64,000 nucleotides of DNA, from positions 1 to 64,000 of the forward strand of contig NZ_FNNP01000008.1 in the NCBI RefSeq assembly GCF_900106805.1. Direction: 5' to 3'. Position 1 is the first letter of the stretch. Each line of letters starts with the position of its first letter. Positions 17,138 through 25,284 of this stretch are shown here, one piece after another. A program made the translations under genes and the position numbers. This DNA comes from Ruegeria halocynthiae (GTDB taxonomy: Bacteria > Pseudomonadota > Alphaproteobacteria > Rhodobacterales > Rhodobacteraceae). The notes under the pieces are model-generated. The model made no database searches and was not told the DNA's origin. It saw nothing but the letters and a program-made list of their open reading frames with translations.

Positions 17138-19645
17138 ATGAAAACCCAAGTCAAAGCACTGGTCGTTGGCGGCGGCGCCGTTGGGACCTCGATTGCCTAT
17201 CATCTGGCCAAAGCGGGCTGGGATGATGTGATGTTGATCGAACGGGACGAGTTGACGTCCGGATCGACATGGCACGCGGCGGGTCTGCTGCCGCTTTTCA
17301 ACATGTCCTACGCGACGACGCACATCCACAAGTACTCGGTCGACTTTTACAAGCAACTTGAAGAAGAGACCGGCCTGAACGCGGGCTTTGCTGTCGTTGG
17401 CAACCTGCGTATGGCGCAGACGCAAGAGCGTATGGACGAATACATGCTTTATGCGTCTACTGCAGAAACCTGCGATGTGGCGTACGAATGGCTATCCCCG
17501 GACCAGATCAAGGAACGCTGGCCGCTGATCGAAACCTCGGACCTGAAAGGCGCGATCTATCACACCGAGGATGGCTATATTAACCCCGCCGACGTGACAC
17601 AGGCGATGGCCAAAGGTGCGCGCCAGCGCGGTGTTGATATTGTGCGCAAGATGCAGGCCGACGCCTTCCATTGGAATGGCACCCACTGGGAAGTCACCTG
17701 CACCAAGATGGTCGAGAAGGGCGGCAACCTCATCCCTTCGGACGAGCAGGTGGTTATCACCGCCGAACATGTCGTCACCGCATCGGGCAACCACGCGCAG
17801 CGCACGGCTAAGATGCTGGGCATCAAGATGCCCGCGATCCCGGTCGAACATACCTTCATCGTCATGGATAAAGACCCCGAGTTGGTCAAATGGCGTGAGG
17901 CGGGTAATCCTGAACACCCTGTTGTGCGAGATGCCGACAACGAATCCTACGCTCGTGAAGAACGCGGTGGCTGGATTCTGGGCATTTACGAACACGGCGC
18001 GCCCGCGCAGTTCGAACACGGTGTTCCGGACAGCTTCCGTGCTGACCTGTTTCCGCTGGATCTGGACCGGATTGCGGATCAGTACATGGCGATGGCCGAA
18101 CGCGTTCCTTCGTGCGCCGAATCCGGCCTGAAGGACGATTTCAACGGCCCGATCTGCTACACACCCGACGGCAATCCGCTGGTTGGTCCCGCTCCGGGCT
18201 TGCGCAACATGTGGCTGGCCGAGGGGTTCTCGTTTGGCATCACCGCTGCGGGCGGTACCGGCTACTATCTGGCACAGATGATGGTCGATGGCGAAGCCGA
18301 GATCGACATGGCTTCGCTGGACCCCAAACGTTACAGCAGCAACTGGATGACCACCGAGTTCGCGGCACGCAAGAACGAAGAGTGCTATGAGCACGTCTAC
18401 ATCCTGCACCACCCCGACGAAGAACGTGCAGCCTGCCGCCCACTGCGGACTGTTCCAGCTTATGACCGCCAGAAAGCGCGTGGCGCACAGTTCGGCTGGG
18501 TTAACGGCTGGGAACGTCCCAACTATTTTGGACCGCTTGACGCGCCAGATAACTTTGACAATGAAAGCCGGAGCTTCCGCCGTGGCGGCTGGTGGCAATA
18601 TGCTGTCGAAGAGGCCAAGTCGATCCGCGAAGGCGTTGGCCTGATCGACGCATCGGCCTTTACCAAGCACGTCGTCAAAGGCCCCGGTGCGACCCAGTTC
18701 CTGGATTGGTTCACCTGCAACAAGCTGCCCAAGATCGGTCGCATCAACCTGACCTATGCGCTGACCTCACACGGCACCACCCGCACCGAATACACCATCG
18801 TCCGTATTGGTGAGAACAACTACTACATCGTCTCTGCCGGGGCATGGACCGAGTATGACGCCGACTATCTGCGGAAGGCGGCCGAGGACAAGATGGAGGA
18901 GTTCGGCTATATCGAGATCCAGGACGTAACCACCCAGTGGGGCGTATTCGCCATCGCCGGTCCCAAGTCGCGTGACGTTCTGAAAGAGGTTATCAAAGAC
19001 GCGGATCCGGAAACTGCGCTGTCCAACAAACGCTTCCCATGGCTGTCGGCGCGCCAGATCGAATTGGGCATGTGCCCGGTGAACGCGATCCGTGTGGCCT
19101 ATACCGGTGAGCTGGGCTGGGAACTGCACCATCCGATCGAGATGCAGAACTACCTGTTCGACCTGCTGGAAAAAGCCGGTGAGAAGCACGGTATGAAGCT
19201 GGTTGGAGCGCGCGCGCAGAACTGGCTGCGTCAGGAGAAATCCTATCGTGCCTTTGGCACCGAACTGGGCCGCGACGCGACCCCGCTGGAGGCCGATCTG
19301 CCGCGCTTTGTCGACCTGTCCAAGGATTTTTATGGCAAGGCGAAGCTGGAAGAGACAGGTGTTCGCGTGAAGTGCTGCACCCTGTTGATCGATGGGCCGG
19401 ACGATGCCGACCCGTGGGGCCGTGAGGTGCTATACACACCGGAAGGTGAACGCGTGGGCCGTCTGACTTCGGGCGGTTACTCGGTAGCCTTCGAGAAATC
19501 CATCGGCATGGGCTATGTAAAGCCCGAGCAGGCGGTTGAAGGCACCAAGCTGCAGGTCAAAATTCAGGATAAGTTGTGGGATGCGGTCGTGACCTGCGAC
19601 AGCCCCTATGATCCGAAGAATGAGACCATCCGTAAAGACGGCTGA
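17138..19645 (+). CDS. FAD-dependent dimethylglycine/sarcosine dehydrogenase with GcvT domain
   Basis: The 835-residue protein starts at ATG 17138, behind AAGGGGAGA; the upstream frame from 17072 lacks a ribosome site. The N-terminal half is a DAO-type FAD oxidoreductase: dinucleotide motif VVGGGAVGTSIAYHL at once, then GSTWHAAGLLP, where the His is in the position used for covalent flavin in dimethylglycine and sarcosine dehydrogenases. The C-terminal half is a GcvT aminomethyltransferase fold with GLIDASAFTKHVVKGPGA, AYTGELGWELHHP, LRQEKSYRAFGTEL and the barrel end VGRLTSGGYSVAFEKSIGMG. It likely demethylates a methylated glycine and hands the C1 unit to tetrahydrofolate. Substrate specificity between dimethylglycine and sarcosine cannot be read. 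Confidence 0.9.
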   Translation: MKTQVKALVVGGGAVGTSIAYHLAKAGWDDVMLIERDELTSGSTWHAAGLLPLFNMSYATTHIHKYSVDFYKQLEEETGLNAGFAVVGNLRMAQTQERMDEYMLYASTAETCDVAYEWLSPDQIKERWPLIETSDLKGAIYHTEDGYINPADVTQAMAKGARQRGVDIVRKMQADAFHWNGTHWEVTCTKMVEKGGNLIPSDEQVVITAEHVVTASGNHAQRTAKMLGIKMPAIPVEHTFIVMDKDPELVKWREAGNPEHPVVRDADNESYAREERGGWILGIYEHGAPAQFEHGVPDSFRADLFPLDLDRIADQYMAMAERVPSCAESGLKDDFNGPICYTPDGNPLVGPAPGLRNMWLAEGFSFGITAAGGTGYYLAQMMVDGEAEIDMASLDPKRYSSNWMTTEFAARKNEECYEHVYILHHPDEERAACRPLRTVPAYDRQKARGAQFGWVNGWERPNYFGPLDAPDNFDNESRSFRRGGWWQYAVEEAKSIREGVGLIDASAFTKHVVKGPGATQFLDWFTCNKLPKIGRINLTYALTSHGTTRTEYTIVRIGENNYYIVSAGAWTEYDADYLRKAAEDKMEEFGYIEIQDVTTQWGVFAIAGPKSRDVLKEVIKDADPETALSNKRFPWLSARQIELGMCPVNAIRVAYTGELGWELHHPIEMQNYLFDLLEKAGEKHGMKLVGARAQNWLRQEKSYRAFGTELGRDATPLEADLPRFVDLSKDFYGKAKLEETGVRVKCCTLLIDGPDDADPWGREVLYTPEGERVGRLTSGGYSVAFEKSIGMGYVKPEQAVEGTKLQVKIQDKLWDAVVTCDSPYDPKNETIRKDG

Positions 19646-19658
19646 TATAAAATAACGA

Positions 19659-19709
19659 GGCGGTACTTATCAGTACCGCCTTAAAAAGCCCGCCTCTGGT
19701 GGGTTTTTT
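19659..19709. terminator. Double hairpin, bidirectional Rho-independent terminator
   Basis: A 9-bp hairpin GGCGGTACT / AGTACCGCC with loop TATC (19659-19680) is followed by AAAAAG CCCGCC-TCT-GGTGGG TTTTTT (19683-19709). The second has an A-run on one side and a T-run on the other, so it can terminate the plus-strand GcvT gene and the minus-strand AhpD-like gene whose stop lies at 19708. Confidence 0.85.
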
Positions 19710-20043
19710 AGACGTTCAATTCATCAAAGCAATCCAAAGCTTTCGCCGCATACATCATGGATGGACCGCCACCCATCTGCACGGCCATAGCCAGAACGTC
19801 CGAAACTTCATCGCGCGTGGCGCCTGCTTTGACCAACGCTTCGGAATGCAGAGTAATGCAAGGCTCACACCGAATGGCGATCGACATGCCTAACGCAATA
19901 AACTCCTTAGTTTTGTAATCCAGTGTCCCGCCTTCCTTGACCGATTTTCCCAAGGCCCCAAATGCGCGCGTGGTATCGGGAATGGCACCGTTAAGATTAC
20001 GCAAACTACTACGCGTTCCATTCAGTGAATCCTGCCAGCTCAT
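19708..20043 (-). CDS. AhpD/carboxymuconolactone decarboxylase-family protein
   Basis: The 111-residue protein is of single-domain CMD length. It has the peroxidase-type redox motif CEPCITLH (C59-x-x-C62-x-x-x-H66) and the downstream helix GATRDEVSDVLAMAVQMGGGPSMMYAAKAL. CxxC-containing members reduce peroxides or act as disulfide-linked antioxidants. It is convergent with the GcvT gene and ends inside the shared terminator. No operon partner is visible. The exact substrate is unknown. Confidence 0.9.
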   Translation of the reverse strand: MSWQDSLNGTRSSLRNLNGAIPDTTRAFGALGKSVKEGGTLDYKTKEFIALGMSIAIRCEPCITLHSEALVKAGATRDEVSDVLAMAVQMGGGPSMMYAAKALDCFDELNV

Positions 20044-20122
20044 ATCAACATCCCTTCAAATACATATGATAAATTGCATATGAATGATGGAAGGCGGGGC
20101 AGACTTTGATCCTGATCAGATT

Positions 20123-20770
20123 TCAGCTTTTTTGCGCGACGAATGCCAAGTTATTGGCGGGCATTTCAACGACCTCGATCGGTTCGAGGGCGTGATCCTT
20201 CAGCACCGCCAGTATCTGAGCATCGTCCTTGTAACCAATTTCCGAGTCTTTTTGAACCAATGCATCGTGAAACCGCTGGTCACCATCGCTGGTCAATCGC
20301 CCATCACGCTTGAAGGGGCCGTATAGCACCAGACGTCCATTTGCATTCAGAACATACGCGGCCTCGGCAATAAGGGTCTCTGCCTCGGGCAAACTGATCA
20401 GGTGCAGGAGATTGATCAGCACCACCAGATCCTGTCGGGCAATGGTCTTGTGCCAGTCCGGCGCGGTTGCATTCAGATGAACCGCCGAAGAGATGTTGGG
20501 TAGATCCCTGGTATAGGCATCTATACTTGCACGCCGCTCGACGGTGACTTCGCTAGGTTGCCAGTGCAAACCGGGCATCCGTCGGGCGAAACCCGAGATA
20601 TGTTGCCCGGTACCGCTGGCCAGTTCCAAGGCGCGGCCTGATGGCGGGGCGGTTCGTTCCAGAAGATCGCACAGCACCGCCGCATTTCGGCTCGCAGCCG
20701 GGGCGATGAGCTTATCGCCTTCTCCTTCGGTGGCGACGCTGGCATTTGGTGGCAGTTTGCGCGCGGTCAT
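20123..20770 (-). CDS. DUF938 class I SAM-dependent methyltransferase
   Basis: The 215-residue protein begins at ATG 20770, overlapping the stop of the FAD oxidase (ATGA). DUF938 hallmarks: APAASRNAAVLCDLLERTAP, SAM motif ALELASGTGQHISGFARRMP, LHWQPSEVT, DLVVLINLLHLISLPEAE and LVLYGPFKRDGRLTSDGD near the end. These proteins are predicted methyltransferases with unknown substrate. Translational coupling to a DAO-type amine oxidase suggests a shared metabolite, but this pairing could also be chance. Confidence 0.88.
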   Translation of the reverse strand: MTARKLPPNASVATEGEGDKLIAPAASRNAAVLCDLLERTAPPSGRALELASGTGQHISGFARRMPGLHWQPSEVTVERRASIDAYTRDLPNISSAVHLNATAPDWHKTIARQDLVVLINLLHLISLPEAETLIAEAAYVLNANGRLVLYGPFKRDGRLTSDGDQRFHDALVQKDSEIGYKDDAQILAVLKDHALEPIEVVEMPANNLAFVAQKS

Positions 20771-21834
20771 CGATGCAATCTGTCGGGTGACAGTGCCTGC
20801 ACGGTTGCCGCATCCAGCCGAGGGGCATTGCCGGTTGCAAGATCGGCCACCAGTTGCGCCGCGGCTGGCGCAGTCTGAAACCCGTATCCCCCCTGAGCGG
20901 CTGACCAAATGAATGATGAGTCGCTCGGATCGGGCCCAAGCACCAGCGTACCATCGGCGACAAAACTCCGTAGTCCCGCCCAATTGGTTTCCACCCGTGT
21001 CACGGGTTCGGTAACCATATCTTCGTATCGCGCCAATCCTTCGGCGAGAACCATGTCGTCAGCATAGGCGTCATGAGGTGTGGTCGGGTCCGACTCGCAA
21101 GGAGAGACCAGCAGCTTGCCTGCATCGGGCTTGGCATACCAGGTCTCGCCCACCCCCAACATCATGGGCCAGTTTCGTAAGTCATGGCCCCCCGGTGCAG
21201 GAAGGCGAGCCATAGACCGACGATAGGGTGTGATCCCAATCGGTGTGATCCCTGCCAGCCGGGCCACGTCGTCGACCCAAGCACCAGCAGCGTTTACCAG
21301 GTTGCGTGCTTCGAATGTCTCAGAGGTATCGACGATCCAGTGATCGGATTTACGTAAGCCTCTGACCTTCTGCCGGGTCAGAACCGAACCGCCATTTCGC
21401 CGGATGACCCGGGCAAAGTCTTGCATCACCCGATCCGTATCGATGTCAAAGGCGCTGTTGCTGATGCCTGCGTAACCAACTGTGTCAGGATTCAGAATCG
21501 GGATGTGGCCCGAGGCGTCCTCTAGCGTAATCCGCTGTACCCCCAGGTCGCTGGCATCCTTTTCAAACAACTCCCCCTGATCCTGTCCGCCTACCAGCAC
21601 CAAACCGCGTGGAGTCAGGTAGGCGTTTGTTTCAAAGAACTCGGCGCTTGCTTCGTTCAGGGTCTTGACCGAGGCCGGGCCGTAGCCTTTCTCGAACAGT
21701 GCGGCAGAGCGACCTGATGTGTGATATCCCAGCGCGTCTTCAGCCTCTAACACGGTGACTATGCCGTATTCGGACAGGCGAGCGCCCGCACTCAGCCCGG
21801 CAATGCCCCCACCGATAATCAGGAAATCAATCAT
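20767..21834 (-). CDS. FAD-dependent amino acid/amine oxidoreductase (DAO family)
   Basis: The 355-residue protein starts with a FAD-binding motif FLIIGGGIAGLSAGARLS (residues 4-21) and TVLEAEDALGYHTSGRSAAL, the DAO signature. The central AARNLVNAAGAW-type segment and the C-terminal GGYGFQTAPAAAQLVADLA complete the fold. It resembles glycine/D-amino acid or L-2-hydroxyglutarate-like dehydrogenases, typically about 350-400 residues. The substrate is not resolvable. It is the first gene of a two-gene unit with the DUF938 methyltransferase. Confidence 0.88.
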   Translation of the reverse strand: MIDFLIIGGGIAGLSAGARLSEYGIVTVLEAEDALGYHTSGRSAALFEKGYGPASVKTLNEASAEFFETNAYLTPRGLVLVGGQDQGELFEKDASDLGVQRITLEDASGHIPILNPDTVGYAGISNSAFDIDTDRVMQDFARVIRRNGGSVLTRQKVRGLRKSDHWIVDTSETFEARNLVNAAGAWVDDVARLAGITPIGITPYRRSMARLPAPGGHDLRNWPMMLGVGETWYAKPDAGKLLVSPCESDPTTPHDAYADDMVLAEGLARYEDMVTEPVTRVETNWAGLRSFVADGTLVLGPDPSDSSFIWSAAQGGYGFQTAPAAAQLVADLATGNAPRLDAATVQALSPDRLHR

Positions 21835-21982
21835 GGATGTTCTCTTGTCTTTCGCCGTCAGCGCAGTGGAGTGTTAGGTCGGTGATCGAGTCTTGGGTCG
21901 ACCATGCCATGGGTCTTACCGAACGAAAAGGTTCAAGCGAACAACAATGGAAACTTGATCGGATGCGGTCAGCCTGCTTTTA

Positions 21983-22438
21983 GTGCAAACAACGCAAGAT
22001 TCGGAGATGAACGTGAACTCGGCAGAAATTCACCCGATGGCGACGGGGCACATTCCGTCATATGTCACCCAGGCGGACGGGAGTGATTACCTCTTCACCT
22101 TTATGGTCGTGTTCACGATCGGCTTGGTTGTGCTGATTGGGGTCGCGTATTTCACGCTGCATTCGATCCCGGAAAAAATGGCACATGAAAACAATCACCC
22201 GCAATTCCAATTGGTTGGGATATTGGCGCTTTTAGCCTTGTTTACCCACAATGGGATATTCTGGATCGCGGCAATTCTGGTTGCTGGCTTCCAGTTCCCA
22301 GATTTTGCTGCTCCGCTGCGATCGATTGCGGATGCCATTCGATCATTGGCACCGGGTCAAGACAAAGAAGTGGTTCCTGATCCACCTGAACCGGAAATAG
22401 AACTCGAACCATCTGAACCGGCAGCGCAGGGGCACTGA
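21983..22438 (+). CDS. DUF3302 (YiaW-like) inner-membrane protein
   Basis: The 151-residue protein has two membrane segments: LFTFMVVFTIGLVVLIGVAY and LVGILALLALFTHNGIFWIA. Between them SIPEKMAHENNHPQF matches the conserved loop of DUF3302 proteins. The tail is rich in Pro and Glu (PDPPEPEIELEPSEP). It is followed after three bases by a HlyD-family gene, the same order as yiaW/yiaV in Escherichia coli. The start is uncertain: GTG 21983 or ATG 22007. The pair may form an envelope or export complex whose function is not established. Confidence 0.75.
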   Translation: MQTTQDSEMNVNSAEIHPMATGHIPSYVTQADGSDYLFTFMVVFTIGLVVLIGVAYFTLHSIPEKMAHENNHPQFQLVGILALLALFTHNGIFWIAAILVAGFQFPDFAAPLRSIADAIRSLAPGQDKEVVPDPPEPEIELEPSEPAAQGH

Positions 22439-22441
22439 ACC

Positions 22442-23674
22442 ATGATTGAGACGATGCTGTGTGCACTGATCACCGTGCTTCCCGATTATCTGTTCCGTCG
22501 CTTTGTTCAAGGCAAACGGATTGGGCATGAGATCACCCTATTCACCATGTGGTACGAATTGCGCTGGGGGCTGACGACCTGCGCTATTCTGGCGCTGACT
22601 GTGATCACCACTTTGTTCTACTTCCATCCGGCCAGCAAAACAGCGGCCTCATATTTCCGAACTGTTACGATCTTGCCGCAACTTGGGGGCCGCGTGTCCG
22701 AAGTGTATGTTCGCAACAATGAACATGTGAACGCGGGTCAGCCGATTTTCCGGATCGAAGATTTCACCCAAACCGCACTGGTCGAGGCGGCACATGCACA
22801 GATCGCTCAGGTTCAGGCTTCGCTGAAGGTAGCCGAGACCGATTTGGCCGAGGCCGAAGCTGGTATTGCAGGTGCCAAGGCCGCATTGGATCAGGGGCTT
22901 GAAGATCTTGAACGTAACACCACGTTGCGCGACGAAGGATCCAGCGCCGTACGGCTGGCCGAAATTGACCGGTTGGAGAACCTTGTAGCTGAACGCGAGG
23001 CACAGCTCACAGCGGCCACATCGCGGCGGGCGGCCGTGGTGCAGCAGATCGAAGAACTGATCCCGGCCCAGCTTGCTAGTGCTAACGCCCAGCTTGATGC
23101 GGCTTTGACCGAGTTGGACAAGACCATTGTCAGTGCAGGCGTGACCGGCCGTATTGAGCAATTTGGCCTTCAGGTCGGGGATTACGTCAGCCCTCTGTTG
23201 CGGCCGGCTGGCATTTTGGTGCCGTCATCGTCGGGGCACGACCGGTTTCAGGCCGCGTTCAACCAACTTTCGGCGCAAGTGATCAAACCGGGCATGATCG
23301 GCGAGCTTGGTTGCATGACCAAACCTTTCACTGTGATTCCTGTTGTTGTCGTCGAAGTGCAGGATGTGATCCCTTCGGGACAGATAAGGCCGTCCGATGA
23401 ATTGCGGGATGTGCAGGCCAATACCAAACCGGGTTCGATCCTTGTGTATCTTGAACCGCTCTACAAAAGCATGGCGGATGACGTGCCGCCGGGCAGCAAC
23501 TGTCTGGCGAATATCTACACCGACAACCATGCCAAGCTGGAAGACGAAAACCTTGGGTTCTGGGAGAAATCATTCCTGCATGTTGTGGACACCATTGGGG
23601 TTGTCCATGCCGCAGGTTTGCGCCTGCGTCTGATCCTGATGCCGGTAAACACGCTGGTGCTGAGTGGGCACTAA
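22442..23674 (+). CDS. HlyD/EmrA-family membrane fusion protein (YiaV-like)
   Basis: The 410-residue protein has N-terminal membrane segments (ETMLCALITVLPDYLF and LTTCAILALTVITTLFYF), a biotinyl-lipoyl-like entry VTILPQLGGRVSEVYVRNNE, a long coiled-coil hairpin from about residue 115 to 215 (repeated AEAEAGIAGAKAALDQGLED and LENLVAEREAQL), and a return strand TIVSAGVTGRIEQFGLQVGD. These features define membrane fusion proteins. It is coupled to the DUF3302 gene. No ATPase, RND pump or outer-membrane channel gene accompanies it, so the transported substrate is unknown. Confidence 0.85.
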   Translation: MIETMLCALITVLPDYLFRRFVQGKRIGHEITLFTMWYELRWGLTTCAILALTVITTLFYFHPASKTAASYFRTVTILPQLGGRVSEVYVRNNEHVNAGQPIFRIEDFTQTALVEAAHAQIAQVQASLKVAETDLAEAEAGIAGAKAALDQGLEDLERNTTLRDEGSSAVRLAEIDRLENLVAEREAQLTAATSRRAAVVQQIEELIPAQLASANAQLDAALTELDKTIVSAGVTGRIEQFGLQVGDYVSPLLRPAGILVPSSSGHDRFQAAFNQLSAQVIKPGMIGELGCMTKPFTVIPVVVVEVQDVIPSGQIRPSDELRDVQANTKPGSILVYLEPLYKSMADDVPPGSNCLANIYTDNHAKLEDENLGFWEKSFLHVVDTIGVVHAAGLRLRLILMPVNTLVLSGH

Positions 23675-23949
23675 TTTCAGCGTACTATTACCGTCGCCAT
23701 TACAGCGGGTCAGTCGCCAGAGGAGCTGGCCCGCAGGCACAGGGAATTGAAACCCGCGTGGAATTAGTTGCCTGCAGGCACATGCAGTCTGGTCGCTGGT
23801 AAAGCTGGCCGCGCAAATGCCGCTCGTTGCCCTTGCAAGATTGGGTCTGACCAAGGGTAGCTTTGCGGGACGAAGCTGACTTTGACAAAGCTGCAGCCGT
23901 GGCGGTAACAAAGCTGGCACAATATTCAACCTAGAGCTTGACCAACACA

Positions 23950-24282
23950 ATGGCGCAATTTGAAATTAGGCTAATGTTTGAGTGGGGAGGACCTTGTTTG
24001 TGGGGTATGAATGAGGCGACGAAATCCGCCTTTGGCGGCTATTCAAGCTTAGAGAATACCTTGCCGTTGTCGGAAGGTATAAAGGCCAAACTAGTTGAAC
24101 TAACAGAAATTCACGATAGAGCGTTAGACTGGGCAGATCCCTGTGGACCCAGTCTCTGGTCAAAGGAGGACTTTGACAACTTCGAGACCGAAGCATGCGG
24201 CGTTTTGAAAGCAATTCAAGCGGAACTAGATGACCGGTTTCTGGTTTGGTACGAGCCGATAGGTGAGGCAGAGGAACCGTAG
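23950..24282 (+). CDS. Small conserved hypothetical protein
   Basis: The 110-residue protein from ATG 23950 reads EWGGPCLWGMNEATKSAFGG, then LPLSEGIKAKLVELTEIHDRALDWADPCGP. This pattern (EWGG..LWG at the start, HD.ALDW.DP in the middle) recurs in small uncharacterised bacterial proteins, some of which accompany polymorphic toxins as immunity-like genes; the link is only an impression. It is acidic and soluble. Base composition is richer in A/T than its neighbours, hinting at later acquisition. A TTG at 23938 is an alternative start. Confidence 0.6.
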   Translation: MAQFEIRLMFEWGGPCLWGMNEATKSAFGGYSSLENTLPLSEGIKAKLVELTEIHDRALDWADPCGPSLWSKEDFDNFETEACGVLKAIQAELDDRFLVWYEPIGEAEEP

Positions 24283-24364
24283 GTTTGGGCTCAATGCAGA
24301 CCTCGGAGGCGGTGCAGCATCCAAACCCTGAGTAGCACTTAGCGCTGCGAGTTCGGCCCAAAGC

Positions 24365-24473
24365 CGACATTGGGCACCCCGTCTGAATGCTGCATTCGCA
24401 GCCCGCTTTGCAGCCATTCGCTGCGGGAGCAAAAAACAGAACCGCCGCTGTTCACAGTTTGCGGACTTTACTT
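24365..24473 (-). repeat. Copy of a dispersed intergenic repeat (best preserved)
   Basis: In the 307-bp gap between two genes, the reverse strand carries GTAAAGTCCGCAAACTGTGA followed by a CGCAGCGAATGGC block and a GCAAAGCGGGCTGCGAATGC block. The 35-bp part at 24390-24424 matches 62689-62723 (opposite strand) at 30 of 35 positions. The 17-bp part at 24411-24427 is identical to 54782-54798. No transposase or long terminal repeats accompany it; it looks like a short non-coding repeat family. Confidence 0.65.
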
Positions 24474-24589
24474 ACATTCCCTACCAGCGCACCAAGGGCA
24501 GCTTATCCATCGTTGTGACCGGTGCAAGAACACATAGCCTAGTTCTGGCAGCTAAATTTACCCGTCAACAGGTGAAATCGGAGCGCCAT

Positions 24590-25237
24590 CTATTCATTCA
24601 AAAGGATGAATTCGGCATGCACACTGCCCTCGATGACCCGCATCGCATTGGGGAGATCATTGTTTTCCAATTTCATGATCGCGTCCAACTGACTGAACCC
24701 AAAGTCGTTCCATCGTTTCTGCAACCGCTTACGTAAAGTTAGCTCATGACAGGTAATCATTGCTGCCAGGTCAAAAAACTGGTGAAGCCGCTTCCATGGT
24801 GAGTCCTTAAGAAGTAGGTAGTTCCCTTCGACCAGTAGGATGCGAGTGTTTCGGTCGATCAGACGGGCGCCGGCTCGGGACAACTCCATCGTTCTGTCAA
24901 ATACTGGCACTGCCACGTCCGCGGTTAGATAAGTCGATGCCAACCGATTCAAGGTCACCTCCAAGCCCTCTACGTCAAATGTATCGGGCGCGCCTTTTCT
25001 TTGGGAACGGCCCAATTGAGCCAGAATCGCATCATCAAAATGGAACCCATCCATCGGGACAATTTGTACTTTTTGATCATGAGATTTCCGGAGTTCATTT
25101 TGCAATAGCTCTGCCAAGGTGGATTTGCCGCTGCCGGGCGCGCCTGCAAGTGCAACGATGATACGTGACCCCGTTGCGCGCGCTGCAATTTCGACGGCAA
25201 GCTCTTTCAGCACAACCGTGTTTTGCGGATGGGTCAT
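24590..25237 (-). CDS. P-loop kinase of the uridine-kinase/FrcK type, end of polyol operon
   Basis: The 215-residue protein starts at ATG 25237. It has the Walker A motif ALAGAPGSGKST (residues 29-40), an acceptor-binding segment VPMDGFHFDDAIL and VEGNYLLLKDSPWKRL, and a lid with RLQKRW. It belongs to the nucleoside/pantothenate/fructose-transport kinase (FrcK-like) group. Here it follows mtlK, whose product is fructose from mannitol or sorbitol, so phosphorylation of a ketose is the obvious guess; direct evidence is lacking. The frame extends to 25345 but that part overlaps mtlK and lacks a ribosome site. Confidence 0.75.
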   Translation of the reverse strand: MTHPQNTVVLKELAVEIAARATGSRIIVALAGAPGSGKSTLAELLQNELRKSHDQKVQIVPMDGFHFDDAILAQLGRSQRKGAPDTFDVEGLEVTLNRLASTYLTADVAVPVFDRTMELSRAGARLIDRNTRILLVEGNYLLLKDSPWKRLHQFFDLAAMITCHELTLRKRLQKRWNDFGFSQLDAIMKLENNDLPNAMRVIEGSVHAEFILLNE

Positions 25238-25284
25238 GTGATGTCCAGCATAGTGTAGGTGACCTGATCCAAGTGTATTTTCCT

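Noticed and set aside
17492-18670. 392-residue open frame antisense to the GcvT-fused dehydrogenase
   Set aside because: A shadow of a strongly coding G+C-rich gene on the other strand; no motif.
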